Source of the DNA: Streptomyces sp. CBMA29
GTDB taxonomy: Bacteria > Actinomycetota > Actinomycetes > Streptomycetales > Streptomycetaceae
Direction of reading: 5' to 3'
Length of the DNA: 33,823 bases
Assembly (NCBI RefSeq): GCF_014596445.1
Contig: NZ_MECL01000239.1
Span: 1 to 33,823, forward strand
The translations under genes were made by a program, and so were the position numbers. The notes under the pieces are model-generated. The model made no database searches. It was not told where the DNA came from and saw only the letters and a program-made list of their open reading frames with translations. Shown piece after piece: positions 23,027 to 31,261 of this stretch; positions within the stretch are counted from its first letter, which is position 1; each line of letters begins with the position of its first letter.

Positions 23027-24888
23027 GCGTCAGACTCACCGTCGCACAGGCTCTCGTCCGTTTCCTGTCCGTCCAGTTCACCGAGCGGGACGGCGTGCGG
23101 CACCGGTCGGTGGCCGGGATGTGGGGCATCTTCGGGCACGGCAATGTCGCGGGCGTCGGCCAGGCGCTGCTGGCGGCCGGGCCCGAGGCGATGCCGTACC
23201 ACCAGGGGCGCAACGAACAGGCGATGGTGCACGCGGCCGTCGGCTACGCCCGGACCCGGCACGGGCTCTCGGCGATGGCGTGCACGACGTCGATCGGTCC
23301 CGGCGCGACCAATCTCGTCACGGGCGCGGCGCTCGCGACGATCAACCGGGCGCCGGTGCTGCTGCTCCCCGGTGACGTGTTCGCGACCCGTCCGGCCGAC
23401 CCGGTGCTGCAACAGCTCGAAGTGCCGTGGGCGTACGACATCACCGTCAATGACGCGCTGCGGCCGGTGTCCCGCTGGTTCGACCGGATCTGGCGGCCCG
23501 AGATGCTGCCCGCCTCGCTGCTCCAGGCGATGCGCGTGCTGACCGACCCCGTCGACACGGGCGCGGTGACGCTCGCGCTGCCACAGGACGTGCAGGCGGA
23601 GGCGTACGACTGGCCGGACGAGCTGTTCCGCGAGCGGGTCTGGCATGTGCGGCGGCCCGTGCCGGACGCGGACGCGGTGGCCGGGGCCGCAGCCCTGCTG
23701 CGCGGTGCGCGTCGGCCGCTGATCGTCGCGGGCGGCGGGGTGCGGATCTCCGAAGCGGCGTCCGCGCTGGCCGAGTTGGCGGCGGCGACCGGCATCGCGG
23801 TGGCCGAGACGCAAGGCGGGAAGGGGGCTCTGCGGTGGGACCATCCGCAGGCGCTCGGCGGCATCGGGCACACCGGTACGGCGCCCGCCGACGCGGCGGC
23901 GCGGGAGGCCGACGTGGTGCTCGGCGTCGGCACCCGGTGGACGGACTTCACCACGGCGTCCGGTTCGCTCTTCGCGCCCGACGCGCGTTTCGTCAGTCTC
24001 AACATCGCCTCTTTCGACGGCCACAAGATGGCGGGGCTGGCGCTCGTCGGCGACGCGCGGGCCGGAATCACCGCGCTGGCAGCAGAGTTGACGGGTCATC
24101 AGGCACCCGGGCGGACACCCGAAGCGCGCCGGGCGCTGGCCGACTGGCGCGCCCGTACGGACGCGGCCTTCGGTGACGGCGGCGGCGAGGGGGCGCCGTC
24201 GCAGAGCGAGGTCGTCGGGGCGCTGGACGCGGTGCTGCACGACCGGGACGTGGTGGTCAACGCGGCCGGCTCCCTGCCGGGTGACCTGCACAAACTGTGG
24301 CGTGCGCGGGACGCCGGGCAGTACCACGTCGAGTACGGCTTCTCCTGCATGGGGTACGAGATCCCGGCCGCGATCGGCGTGAAGCTGGCGGCGCCCGACC
24401 GCGAGGTGTTCGCGCTCGTGGGCGACGGCACGTACTTGATGCTGCCGACCGAGGTCGTGACCGCCGTCCAGGAGGGCGTCCCGATCAATGTGGTGATCGT
24501 CCAGAACCACGGATACGCCTCCATCGGGGGCCTGTCCGAGCAGGTCGGCGCCGAACGCTTCGGCACCGCCTACCGGTTCCGCGCCCCCGACGGGTCCTTC
24601 GCGGGCGAGCCGTTGCCGGTGGACCTCGCGGCCAACGCCGCCAGCCTCGGCCTGGAGGTCTTCACCGCCCGTACGGCAAAGGAGTTGCGCGCCGCGCTGG
24701 CCGCCGCCCGCGAGTCGCCCCGGGCGACGGCCGTGTACGTCGAGACCGACCCCGCGCGGCCCGGACCCGGCGCCGAGGCGTGGTGGGACGTCCCGGTCGC
24801 CGAGGTGTCGGACCGCCCGGCCACGCGGGCCGCCCGCGAGGCGTACGACCGGGCGCGCCCGGCGCCCGGGACCCGGCCCCGCCTCTAG
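23023..24888 (+). CDS. iolD: Trihydroxycyclohexane-1,2-dione acylhydrolase (ThDP enzyme)
   Basis: 621 residues from ATG 23023; the open frame starts much earlier in another gene's territory. IolD opens the cyclitol ring by hydrolysing the dione to 5-deoxy-glucuronate, using thiamine diphosphate. The activating Glu lies in YHQGRNEQAM (N-terminal ThDP domain), and the diphosphate/Mg motif begins GDGTYLMLPTEV at residue 467 and ends at IVQN. FGHGNVAG near residue 40 is typical. Last gene of the operon, followed 1 bp after its stop by a palindromic terminator. Confidence 0.92.
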   Translation: MSVRLTVAQALVRFLSVQFTERDGVRHRSVAGMWGIFGHGNVAGVGQALLAAGPEAMPYHQGRNEQAMVHAAVGYARTRHGLSAMACTTSIGPGATNLVTGAALATINRAPVLLLPGDVFATRPADPVLQQLEVPWAYDITVNDALRPVSRWFDRIWRPEMLPASLLQAMRVLTDPVDTGAVTLALPQDVQAEAYDWPDELFRERVWHVRRPVPDADAVAGAAALLRGARRPLIVAGGGVRISEAASALAELAAATGIAVAETQGGKGALRWDHPQALGGIGHTGTAPADAAAREADVVLGVGTRWTDFTTASGSLFAPDARFVSLNIASFDGHKMAGLALVGDARAGITALAAELTGHQAPGRTPEARRALADWRARTDAAFGDGGGEGAPSQSEVVGALDAVLHDRDVVVNAAGSLPGDLHKLWRARDAGQYHVEYGFSCMGYEIPAAIGVKLAAPDREVFALVGDGTYLMLPTEVVTAVQEGVPINVVIVQNHGYASIGGLSEQVGAERFGTAYRFRAPDGSFAGEPLPVDLAANAASLGLEVFTARTAKELRAALAAARESPRATAVYVETDPARPGPGAEAWWDVPVAEVSDRPATRAAREAYDRARPAPGTRPRL

Positions 24889-24914
24889 GGCGTGTCCGGC
24901 GGACAGGCCCTAGG
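24886..24914. terminator. Bidirectional terminator between iolD and the Rieske gene
   Basis: CTAGGGC-G-TGTCC-GGC-GGACA-G-GCCCTAG is palindromic apart from one G/G mismatch and a 3-nt loop. It covers the last codon of iolD and the final bases of the convergent Rieske gene (ends 24910). Near-identical GGGCGTGTCC hairpins are, from memory, common at Streptomyces gene ends. Confidence 0.75.
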
Positions 24915-26016
24915 TTCCGTCGGCGGCGGCCGGGATGGGCACGCCCTTGCGGGCGAGCAGCGACTTGAGGGACTGGATGATCGGGAAGACCTCGTTGTTG
25001 AGGTCGGCGCCCTGGGTCTGGTAAGCGCGCTGTTCCGCCTCGACGATGACGCGGTCCTGGCCGAAGATGCCCTCGGTGAAGAGCGTGATGACCGGCCACA
25101 GCAGATGGATCACGCCGGGGATCGGGGGCTTTTGGACCATGATCAGGCCGTAGGTGTGATTGTGGTGCTGGGCCTGGTCGGTGGGCATGTAGGCGTTCCA
25201 CAGGTCGAGGGCCGGGGGCTCCTCGCGCTTGCCGTCGGTCCAGTAGCGCAGTGTCTGGTACGGGTAGCCGGTGCGGATCGTCATCAGGTCCGCGTACTTG
25301 TCGTCGTTGCCGCTGCCGATGATCAGGCGCTCGCCGAGGGACTGCTTGCCCTCGGTGCGCGAGAAGGAGTAGTCGGCCTCCAGCCAGTCCTCGCCCTCGC
25401 GGATGTCCAGCAGCTTGGCCCGGATCCGGCCCATCAGACTGCGGTGCAGGAACTGGTGGTTCATGTCCATCAGGTTCTCGTGCATGAACGAGTAGTGGCA
25501 GGCGATGTCCCGGTCGAGCACGCGCGTCTTGTACCGGCGGTCGGCGTACGAGGGCAGCTCCGGCATCGGCGTGACCTCGGCCAGTTCCTGGTTGCCGGGG
25601 AAGACGAAGACGAATCCGTACGCCTCGCGGCACGCGTAACTGCGGACGCCGTTGGGCAGTTTCCGCTTCCGGTCCAGATAGGGGATGTTCACGCACGCGC
25701 CCGTGCGGTCGTACGTCCAGCAGTGGTAGCCGCAGAGCAGCCGCTCGTCCTTCACCACGCCCATGCTCAGCGGGACCTGGCGGTGGGCGCAGCGGTCCTC
25801 CAGGGCGTACGGCGCGCCCTTCTCCGGCCGGACCAGGACGATCTCCGTCCCGGCGTACTTCACGGCCAGCGTCTTGCCGCTCTTGAGGTCGCGGGACCGG
25901 GCGAGCGGATACCAGAAGTCCGGGTCGAGTCCGGTCGTGCGGGTGGTGGGGACGTCCTCCTCCGGTGCCACGTCGCGGTATTTGCGCAATGGGGGCTTCG
26001 TCTGCGGGAGCGTCAT
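24910..26016 (-). CDS. Rieske non-heme iron oxygenase, alpha subunit-like
   Basis: 368 residues from ATG 26016; an ATG at 26067 would translate through a palindrome and is less likely. The Rieske [2Fe-2S] ligands are C76-x-H78 and C95-x2-H98 in DRCAHRQ and LLCGYHCW. The mononuclear iron site reads ENLMDMNHQFLH (D184, H187, H191). Such enzymes hydroxylate or demethylate aromatic or steroid-like substrates with electrons from a reductase. No ferredoxin, reductase or beta subunit lies nearby, so it must borrow an electron donor. It does not belong to the iol operon, which converges on it. The substrate is unknown. Confidence 0.88.
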   Translation of the reverse strand: MTLPQTKPPLRKYRDVAPEEDVPTTRTTGLDPDFWYPLARSRDLKSGKTLAVKYAGTEIVLVRPEKGAPYALEDRCAHRQVPLSMGVVKDERLLCGYHCWTYDRTGACVNIPYLDRKRKLPNGVRSYACREAYGFVFVFPGNQELAEVTPMPELPSYADRRYKTRVLDRDIACHYSFMHENLMDMNHQFLHRSLMGRIRAKLLDIREGEDWLEADYSFSRTEGKQSLGERLIIGSGNDDKYADLMTIRTGYPYQTLRYWTDGKREEPPALDLWNAYMPTDQAQHHNHTYGLIMVQKPPIPGVIHLLWPVITLFTEGIFGQDRVIVEAEQRAYQTQGADLNNEVFPIIQSLKSLLARKGVPIPAAADGT

Positions 26017-26026
26017 ACCAGAAATA

Positions 26027-26050
26027 CGAACGTACCGGTCAGTACGTTCG
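26027..26050. promoter_or_regulatory. Perfect 9-bp inverted repeat, candidate operator of the Rieske gene
   Basis: CGAACGTAC (26027-26035), 6-bp spacer, GTACGTTCG (26042-26050). It lies 11-34 bp upstream of the Rieske ATG, a position that would block transcription start or elongation. The size and symmetry are those of a TetR-family operator. No TetR gene is in the window. Confidence 0.55.
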
Positions 26051-26075
26051 CGTGGCGGACCCATCAAATCGTCAT

Positions 26076-26089
26076 GACTTGGTCAAGTC
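26076..26089. promoter_or_regulatory. Second palindrome with embedded -35-like box
   Basis: GACTTG-GT-CAAGTC is a perfect 6-bp inverted repeat. Read on the minus strand it contains TTGACC (26086-26081), a plausible -35 box for the Rieske gene; the -10 position (ATGGGT after 16 nt) is weak. It is unrelated in sequence to the palindrome at 26027. Confidence 0.4.
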
Positions 26090-26204
26090 CGCGTCCACGC
26101 GTAGATTTCCGGTGCCGATGTCGTGATCATCTCCCAGACCGGCGGCGGAATTCCGCCAGATCCGGCACGGGAACCGGCGGCGCGGAACATCACTGGGGGC
26201 GGAT

Positions 26205-26750
26205 GTGGACTGGGGAACGCTCGTCGCGACGCTCAGCGGCGGTGGCATCGCCATTTCCGGCACTGTGCTCGCCGACCACCTGCGCCGCCGTCACGAGGAC
26301 GGCCGGGGCACCGACGCGCGGCGCCGGGCGGTCTACATCGACTTCATCAGCGCCACCGGGGTCTGCCACGCGGGCCTGCGCCGGATCGCCCAGAATCCGG
26401 GCGCGGAGCCGGACGTGGACGCCGCGTCGCGCGCCGCACTGGACGACGCCGGGATCTACGAGGCGCGCGAGCGGCTCTTCATCGACGCCTCCACCGCCGT
26501 CGCGGGCGCGGGCCAGGCGATGTTCGAGCACCTGCGCGCCGTTCAGCGGGCGGTCGCGGCGGGGGCCGCCTCGACGTCCGTCGCCTTCCACGACGTCTAT
26601 CACCCCTATCTCGGCGCGGTGTGGACCTACCGGGTCGCCGTACGCAGGGAGTTGGAAGGACTTTCCCTCTCACCGGAGGCTTTCGGCTGGTCCGAGTGGG
26701 ACGGCAAGGACCGGTGCCCGATCTGCCGGGCCGCGCTCGGCGCGAGCTGA
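26205..26750 (+). CDS. Unknown protein with N-terminal membrane helix and C-terminal CPIC motif
   Basis: 181 residues, GTG start at 26205 with a G-rich ribosome site (GGGGGCGG). Residues about 5-24 (TLVATLSGGGIAISGTVLA) form one hydrophobic segment, followed by basic residues (DHLRRRHED), so the bulk is probably cytoplasmic. The central region is helical and Ala-rich. It ends in DRCPICRAAL, a CxxC pair that could bind metal or be redox-active but has no visible partner pair. I do not recognise the family. The stop codon lies within a 12-bp tandem repeat. It is divergent from the Rieske gene. Confidence 0.7.
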   Translation: MDWGTLVATLSGGGIAISGTVLADHLRRRHEDGRGTDARRRAVYIDFISATGVCHAGLRRIAQNPGAEPDVDAASRAALDDAGIYEARERLFIDASTAVAGAGQAMFEHLRAVQRAVAAGAASTSVAFHDVYHPYLGAVWTYRVAVRRELEGLSLSPEAFGWSEWDGKDRCPICRAALGAS

Positions 26751-26818
26751 TTCCGGAAGCTGATACCGGAGCCGATACCGAAGCTGATACCGGAGCTGAT
26801 TCCGGAGCTGATTCCGGA
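26746..26818. repeat. Six degenerate 12-bp tandem repeats at the stop of the preceding gene
   Basis: Units of GCTGATWCCGGA, the first with one extra A, the third GCCGATACCGAA. The TGA stop of the gene at 26205-26750 lies in the first unit. In the stop's frame the repeat would encode (K/E)LIP units if read through. Confidence 0.85.
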
Positions 26819-26851
26819 CCGCGCACCGGGCGCGGCCCGCGTACACCCGAC

Positions 26852-26866
26852 ATGCCGTAAAGGCAT
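26852..26866. terminator. Small hairpin ATGCC-GTAAA-GGCAT
   Basis: A 5-bp inverted repeat with a 5-nt loop, 100 bp after the stop at 26750 and 104 bp before the lysyl oxidase start. It is followed by the AT-rich TATC. It might be a weak terminator or an operator; the 26819-26969 stretch shows nothing else clear. Confidence 0.3.
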
Positions 26867-26969
26867 TATCCGGACAGAAATTGGCGTTCTTTCGCCCGTG
26901 CGGCAACCTGTGCGCGCTCGTGTCCCTGTTCGCAGGTAGACCCAACCGCACTTGGACGCAAGGAATTCG

Positions 26970-28517
26970 ATGACGCATACCCAAGGCAGCCGACGTCTCA
27001 GGCGCTCGGCTCTCGTGGCCGCGGCGGCTTTCGCCGTGGTCGCGGGCGGCGTCGGCGCCGCGCCCGGCGCCGGAGCGGCGACACCCGTGACCCCCAAGCT
27101 GAAGCTGGTGGCCGCCTCCACCTCGATCACCGCCGACCGCTACGACGGCGACACCGGCGTCTACCTGGACCTCGGCGCGTACCTCACCGTCGACAAGGCG
27201 CCGTTCGAACTCCGCGTGACCCGCGCGTCGTACAAGGACCCGGTGGTCGTCGCACAGGTGACGCACAGCGGCTCGAAGACGGTCACGAAGAAGCTGCCCG
27301 CCGGGCTGGTCAAGGACTTCGCCGGGCTGCCGGGCTTCCTCCAGGTGACGATCACCGACAGCAAGGGCGTGAAGGTCGCGAGCACCAGCGACAGCTTCTG
27401 CCCGAACTCCGCGTCGGGCCGCGTCCGTCCGGACGCCCCGGCCACCTCGCCGTACCCGGACGGCTGCTCCGACAACCCGTTCACGCTCGGCTCGGTGTGG
27501 GGCGTCCAGAAGGGCTGGGCCGCGGCGGCCTCGCAGGGCATCGGCCCGGACGGCGGGGTCGACCTGAAGGCCGGCACGTACACCGCGAAGATCTCCGTGG
27601 CGAAGAAGTACCGGGACGTGTTCGGGATTCCGAACGACCAGCCGACGGTGAAGGTGACCGTGCGGACCGTGCGGGACGGGTCGGGCGCGGCGCGGTCGCG
27701 GATGTCGGCCGCGCTGCCGGGCGGGCAGCCGCGCACGGGCTCCGCGCCGGGCACGCTCAGGGCCAACGCGCACCGGCCGACGGGCGCCGCGGGCGTGCCG
27801 TCCGACGTGCCGAAGCCGGACCTGCGGGCGCTGCCCGCGTACGGCATCGCGATCACCGACGGCAGCGACGGCGGTGAGGGCGACACCCCGGCCACCGGCA
27901 CCGACTACCTGGCCTTCAGCGCCACCGTGTGGGACGCGGGCCCGGCGCCGTTGGTCGTGGACGGCTTCCGTACGCCCGGCAAGGAGACGATGGACGCCTA
28001 CCAGTACTTCTACGACGCCAAGGGCAAGCAGGTCGGCTACACGCCCACCGGCACCATGGAGTGGGACCCGCGCGTCGGCCACCAGCACTGGCACTTCTCG
28101 GACTTCGCCAGCTACCGGCTGCTGAGCTCCGACAAGAAGCTGATCGTCCGCAGCGGCAAGGAAGCCTTCTGCCTGGCCAACACCGACGCCATCGACTACA
28201 CGGTGAAGAACGCCAACTGGCACCCGAACAACACCGATCTGGCGACCGCCTGCGGTGAGCACAGCGCGCTGTCGGTGCGCGAGGTGCTGGACGTCGGCAA
28301 CGGCGACACGTACTCGCAGTACCGCCCCGGCCAGTCCTTCGACATCAGCAAGCTGGCGAACGGCACGTACTACATCCAGGTGATCGCCAACCCCGACCAC
28401 CGGCTCAAGGAGAGCAGTTACGGCAACAACGTGGCGCTGCGCAAGGTGATCCTGGGCGGCACGCCGGGCCACCGCACGGTCAAGGTGCCCGCCTACGAGC
28501 TGGTCAACGCGCCCTGA
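26970..28517 (+). CDS. Secreted lysyl-oxidase-like copper protein
   Basis: 515 residues, ATG at 26970 with a perfect AGGA site. A signal peptide (RRLRRSALVAAAAFAVVAGG, cleavage near APGAGAA) leads to export. The C-terminal half carries the lysyl oxidase copper site GHQHWHF (H371, H373, H375) preceded by MEWDPRV, then FCLANTDAIDY and WHPNNTD, matching the lysyl oxidase fold. In animals these oxidase domains convert peptidyl lysine to aldehydes using a lysine-tyrosine quinone cofactor; I cannot confirm the cofactor lysine and tyrosine here. The N-terminal half (about residues 40-240) is a beta-rich region of unknown role. Followed by a strong hairpin. Confidence 0.85.
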   Translation: MTHTQGSRRLRRSALVAAAAFAVVAGGVGAAPGAGAATPVTPKLKLVAASTSITADRYDGDTGVYLDLGAYLTVDKAPFELRVTRASYKDPVVVAQVTHSGSKTVTKKLPAGLVKDFAGLPGFLQVTITDSKGVKVASTSDSFCPNSASGRVRPDAPATSPYPDGCSDNPFTLGSVWGVQKGWAAAASQGIGPDGGVDLKAGTYTAKISVAKKYRDVFGIPNDQPTVKVTVRTVRDGSGAARSRMSAALPGGQPRTGSAPGTLRANAHRPTGAAGVPSDVPKPDLRALPAYGIAITDGSDGGEGDTPATGTDYLAFSATVWDAGPAPLVVDGFRTPGKETMDAYQYFYDAKGKQVGYTPTGTMEWDPRVGHQHWHFSDFASYRLLSSDKKLIVRSGKEAFCLANTDAIDYTVKNANWHPNNTDLATACGEHSALSVREVLDVGNGDTYSQYRPGQSFDISKLANGTYYIQVIANPDHRLKESSYGNNVALRKVILGGTPGHRTVKVPAYELVNAP

Positions 28518-28538
28518 TCCACCGCGCGTTGACCTCCC

Positions 28539-28575
28539 GGGGCCCGGCCGCCTCCCCTCCTCGCGACCGGGCCCC
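28539..28575 (+). terminator. Terminator of the lysyl-oxidase-like gene
   Basis: Perfect 9-bp stem GGGGCCCGG (28539-28547) and CCGGGCCCC (28567-28575) with a 19-nt loop, 22 bp after the stop codon, followed by ACTTTC. Confidence 0.7.
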
Positions 28576-28631
28576 ACTTTCACGCCTTTCGCGTCTGAGG
28601 GGCGGGACACCGGTGGCGGGGGGTGTGGACG

Positions 28632-28637
28632 TATAAA
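28632..28637 (+). promoter_or_regulatory. TATAAA box seven nt before the NAT start codon
   Basis: TATAAA is a near-consensus -10 box, rare in this GC-rich DNA. With transcription starting about 7 nt later, the mRNA would begin at or next to the ATG at 28645, that is, without a leader. No good -35 box is seen at 17-18 nt. Confidence 0.4.
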
Positions 28638-28644
28638 GGGGGGC

Positions 28645-29517
<873 letters not shown>

Positions 29518-29836
29518 CCTGCTCCGGCGCGCGCCGGCTGTGCGGGCGCAGCGTCGCGTACCCGCCCGTGCAGTCCGCCCCCGTATAGACCCGCACCGTC
29601 TCCCCCGTCTCGTTCCACGGCGCGTACGCCGCCCCGTACGCCCTCGGCCCGATCACCTCCGGCAGCACGAGGCACCGCCCGCTCAGCGGATCGGTCAACA
29701 CACTGGTCAGCGGCCCCTGCCGCGTCATGAACGTGTACGAGAACCTGCCGGCCGCGGCTGCGGCGCTTCCGTCCGGCAGGCATGTCGCTGCCGCGAGCAG
29801 GCTCGTCGTCACCGCGACGGCGGTACGCACGCGCAT

Positions 29837-30353
29837 GCGGTCCCTCCCAAGGGGTTGGCTTCTCGCCCCCGAAGGTACGGCTGGCGCCGTCCTCTGCCCG
29901 CAAAACCGTTCCCCCCGGCGAGCCGCCCCCAGCGGCGCGGGACCGTCCGTCACACGGAAGCAAGACCCGTCTTCCAGGGGCGCGAGGAACTGCGCGAGCA
30001 ACCCCCACCGGGCAGACAGCCCAAAACCAACAGCGACTGCCCCGCTGGAGCCGGTTTTCAAAGGCGCGCCACCGCCGCGAGGTGGAGGTACAGGGGCGCG
30101 CCCGCGCAATGAACGGCCCCCACGCAGTGGAGTGGGTGCGGGCCGGAATGGGGGGCAGGCTTACCGCAGGTCTCATGCTCCTCTCATGTCACGTTGCGGT
30201 GACAGCTCCCCCCACCCCCGACGAAAGGCGAGGCGGCTGCCGGTACCGTGCTGATCGCGTGCACCGCCCCACCGGCGCACGGTCCGTTCGCGCCCGCGCG
30301 CTCCGGTGCGCCCGCGCAGCAGCCCGCAGCCTCAGGAAGGACGGCGATACGCC
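29837..30353. other. Gene-free stretch of about 0.5 kb
   Basis: No protein-like frame or RNA gene is convincing here. It holds the promoter region of the small secreted protein, a REP-like sequence near 29976-30035 and a second partly self-complementary segment (GGCGCGCCACCG... near 30062-30108). The right part precedes the aldolase-like gene; no clear -35/-10 pair was found. Confidence 0.6.
29976..30035. repeat. Streptomyces REP-like intergenic sequence
   Basis: AGGGGCGCGAGGAACTGCGC at 29976-29995 followed by GAGCAACCCCCACCGGGCAG resembles, from memory, a sequence that recurs between genes in many Streptomyces chromosomes. It contains GCGC-centred partial symmetry. No second full copy is in this window, so the repeat status rests on recall. 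Confidence 0.45.
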
Positions 30354-30977
30354 GTGTACCGCTGGGAGACCACGCGAGCCGCACTGGCGCAGCGGGTGTT
30401 CGCCACGATCCGTAGCGAGAGTTACGACCAGGCGGCGGCGACGGCGGACACGCTGCTGTCGGCGGGGCTGACGACGCTGGAGATCTCGCTGACGACGCCC
30501 TTCGCGCTGGAGGCGGTGACGACGCTGGTGCGCGAGGTCGGGGACGACGCGGTGATCGGCGCGGGGACCGTACTGGACGCGGTGTCGGCGCGGATGGCGA
30601 TCGACGCGGGGGCGCGGTTCCTGCTGTCACCGAGCCTGGACGAGGACGTGCTGAGGACCGGCCACCGGTACGGCGTGCCGGTGTTCCCCGGGGTCGCCAC
30701 GCCCGGCGAGGTGGTGCGGGCGATGGAGCTGGGCGCGGACGCGCTGACGCTCTATCCGGCCACGTCGTTCACCCCCGCGTGGGTCACCGACGTGCTGGCG
30801 ATCATGCCGCAGGCGGCCCTGCTGCCCTGCGGCGGCATCACCGTGGCCGACGCGCCCGCGTGGGTCGCGGCGGGCGCCGTCGCGGTCGGCATGGGCTCCG
30901 CGCTCACGTCGGGCGACCGCGAGACCGTGACGAAACGGCTGACCGAGCTCCTGGAACGGCTGGCGGACACCGCCTGA
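30354..30977 (+). CDS. KDPG/KHG aldolase-like protein lacking the Schiff-base lysine
   Basis: 207 residues from the GTG at 30354 (YRWETTRAALAQRVF follows); an upstream GTG at 30306 is possible. The TIM-barrel landmarks of the KDPG aldolase family are present: E43 in LEISLTTP (E45 in E. coli Eda), GAGTVLD, FLLSPSLDEDVL, VPVFPGVATPGE and PCGGITVADAP. But where Eda has KFFPA with the Schiff-base Lys133, this protein has TLYPA (T132), and Eda Arg49 aligns with T47. A class I aldolase mechanism is therefore unlikely as written. It may bind a related keto-sugar acid or catalyse another reaction. It does not stand in for the missing IolJ on present evidence. Confidence 0.8.
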   Translation: MYRWETTRAALAQRVFATIRSESYDQAAATADTLLSAGLTTLEISLTTPFALEAVTTLVREVGDDAVIGAGTVLDAVSARMAIDAGARFLLSPSLDEDVLRTGHRYGVPVFPGVATPGEVVRAMELGADALTLYPATSFTPAWVTDVLAIMPQAALLPCGGITVADAPAWVAAGAVAVGMGSALTSGDRETVTKRLTELLERLADTA

Positions 30978-31033
30978 ACGCCGTGGCCCCTGGTGAGGCC
31001 GGTCGGTGGGGGACACGGAACCGAGGGGGAGCT

Positions 31034-31261
31034 GTGAGCACACCGGAGACCGTGGATCTGCGGGTCTACGCCCGCGCGTACGGGGAGGACTTCACCGCCG
31101 ACCCGTACCCCGTCTACGCGCGGCTGCGCGAGCGCGGACCCGTCCATCACGTCCGGACGGCGGACACCGGCGCGATGTGGCTGGTCGTCGGCCCGGCCGT
31201 CCTCACCTGGCGCCCCGGCCTCCTCATCCGCGGTGTGCACCGGCTCCCGGTGTCTTTTTAA
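31034..31261 (+). pseudogene. Cytochrome P450 N-terminal remnant
   Basis: A GTG at 31034 with a GGGGGAG site opens a 75-residue frame. Residues 10-50 (DFTADPYPVYARLRERGPVH, then MWLVVG) match the start of bacterial class I cytochrome P450s, where a helix A/beta-1 segment follows. Identity to the family stops after VVG, and the frame ends in unrelated sequence at a TAA within a terminator. The I-helix, ExxR and heme Cys regions are absent here and in the 184 bp downstream. It is a truncated remnant, though the short frame could still be translated. Confidence 0.75.
31238..31259 (+). terminator. Intrinsic terminator at the end of the P450 remnant
   Basis: CACCGG-CTC-CCGGTG (31238-31252) followed at once by TCTTTTT. 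A true T tract is rare in this genome type. It would stop transcription from the aldolase-like gene before the EPSP synthase gene. Confidence 0.75.

Noticed and set aside
22864..24510. Minus-strand frame of 548 codons opposite iolD
   Set aside because: iolD has clear ThDP motifs on the plus strand; the antisense frame has no start signal and His/Arg-rich shadow composition.
26746..26818. Tandem repeats considered as a CRISPR array
   Set aside because: Units are 12 bp without spacers and no cas gene is present.
26123..26860. Plus-strand frame of 245 codons overlapping the unknown gene at 26205
   Set aside because: It is out of phase with the better-supported frame, Arg/Pro-rich, and owes its tail to the 12-bp repeats.
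30354..30977. Aldolase-like gene considered as the missing IolJ of the iol pathway
   Set aside because: It is a KDPG-type fold, lacks the catalytic lysine, lies 5.5 kb from the operon and has no IolJ motif.
31231..31252. GGTGTGCACC next to the P450-remnant terminator as an attenuator with competing hairpins
   Set aside because: The alternative stem would have only 3 bp with a 4-nt loop, too weak to compete.
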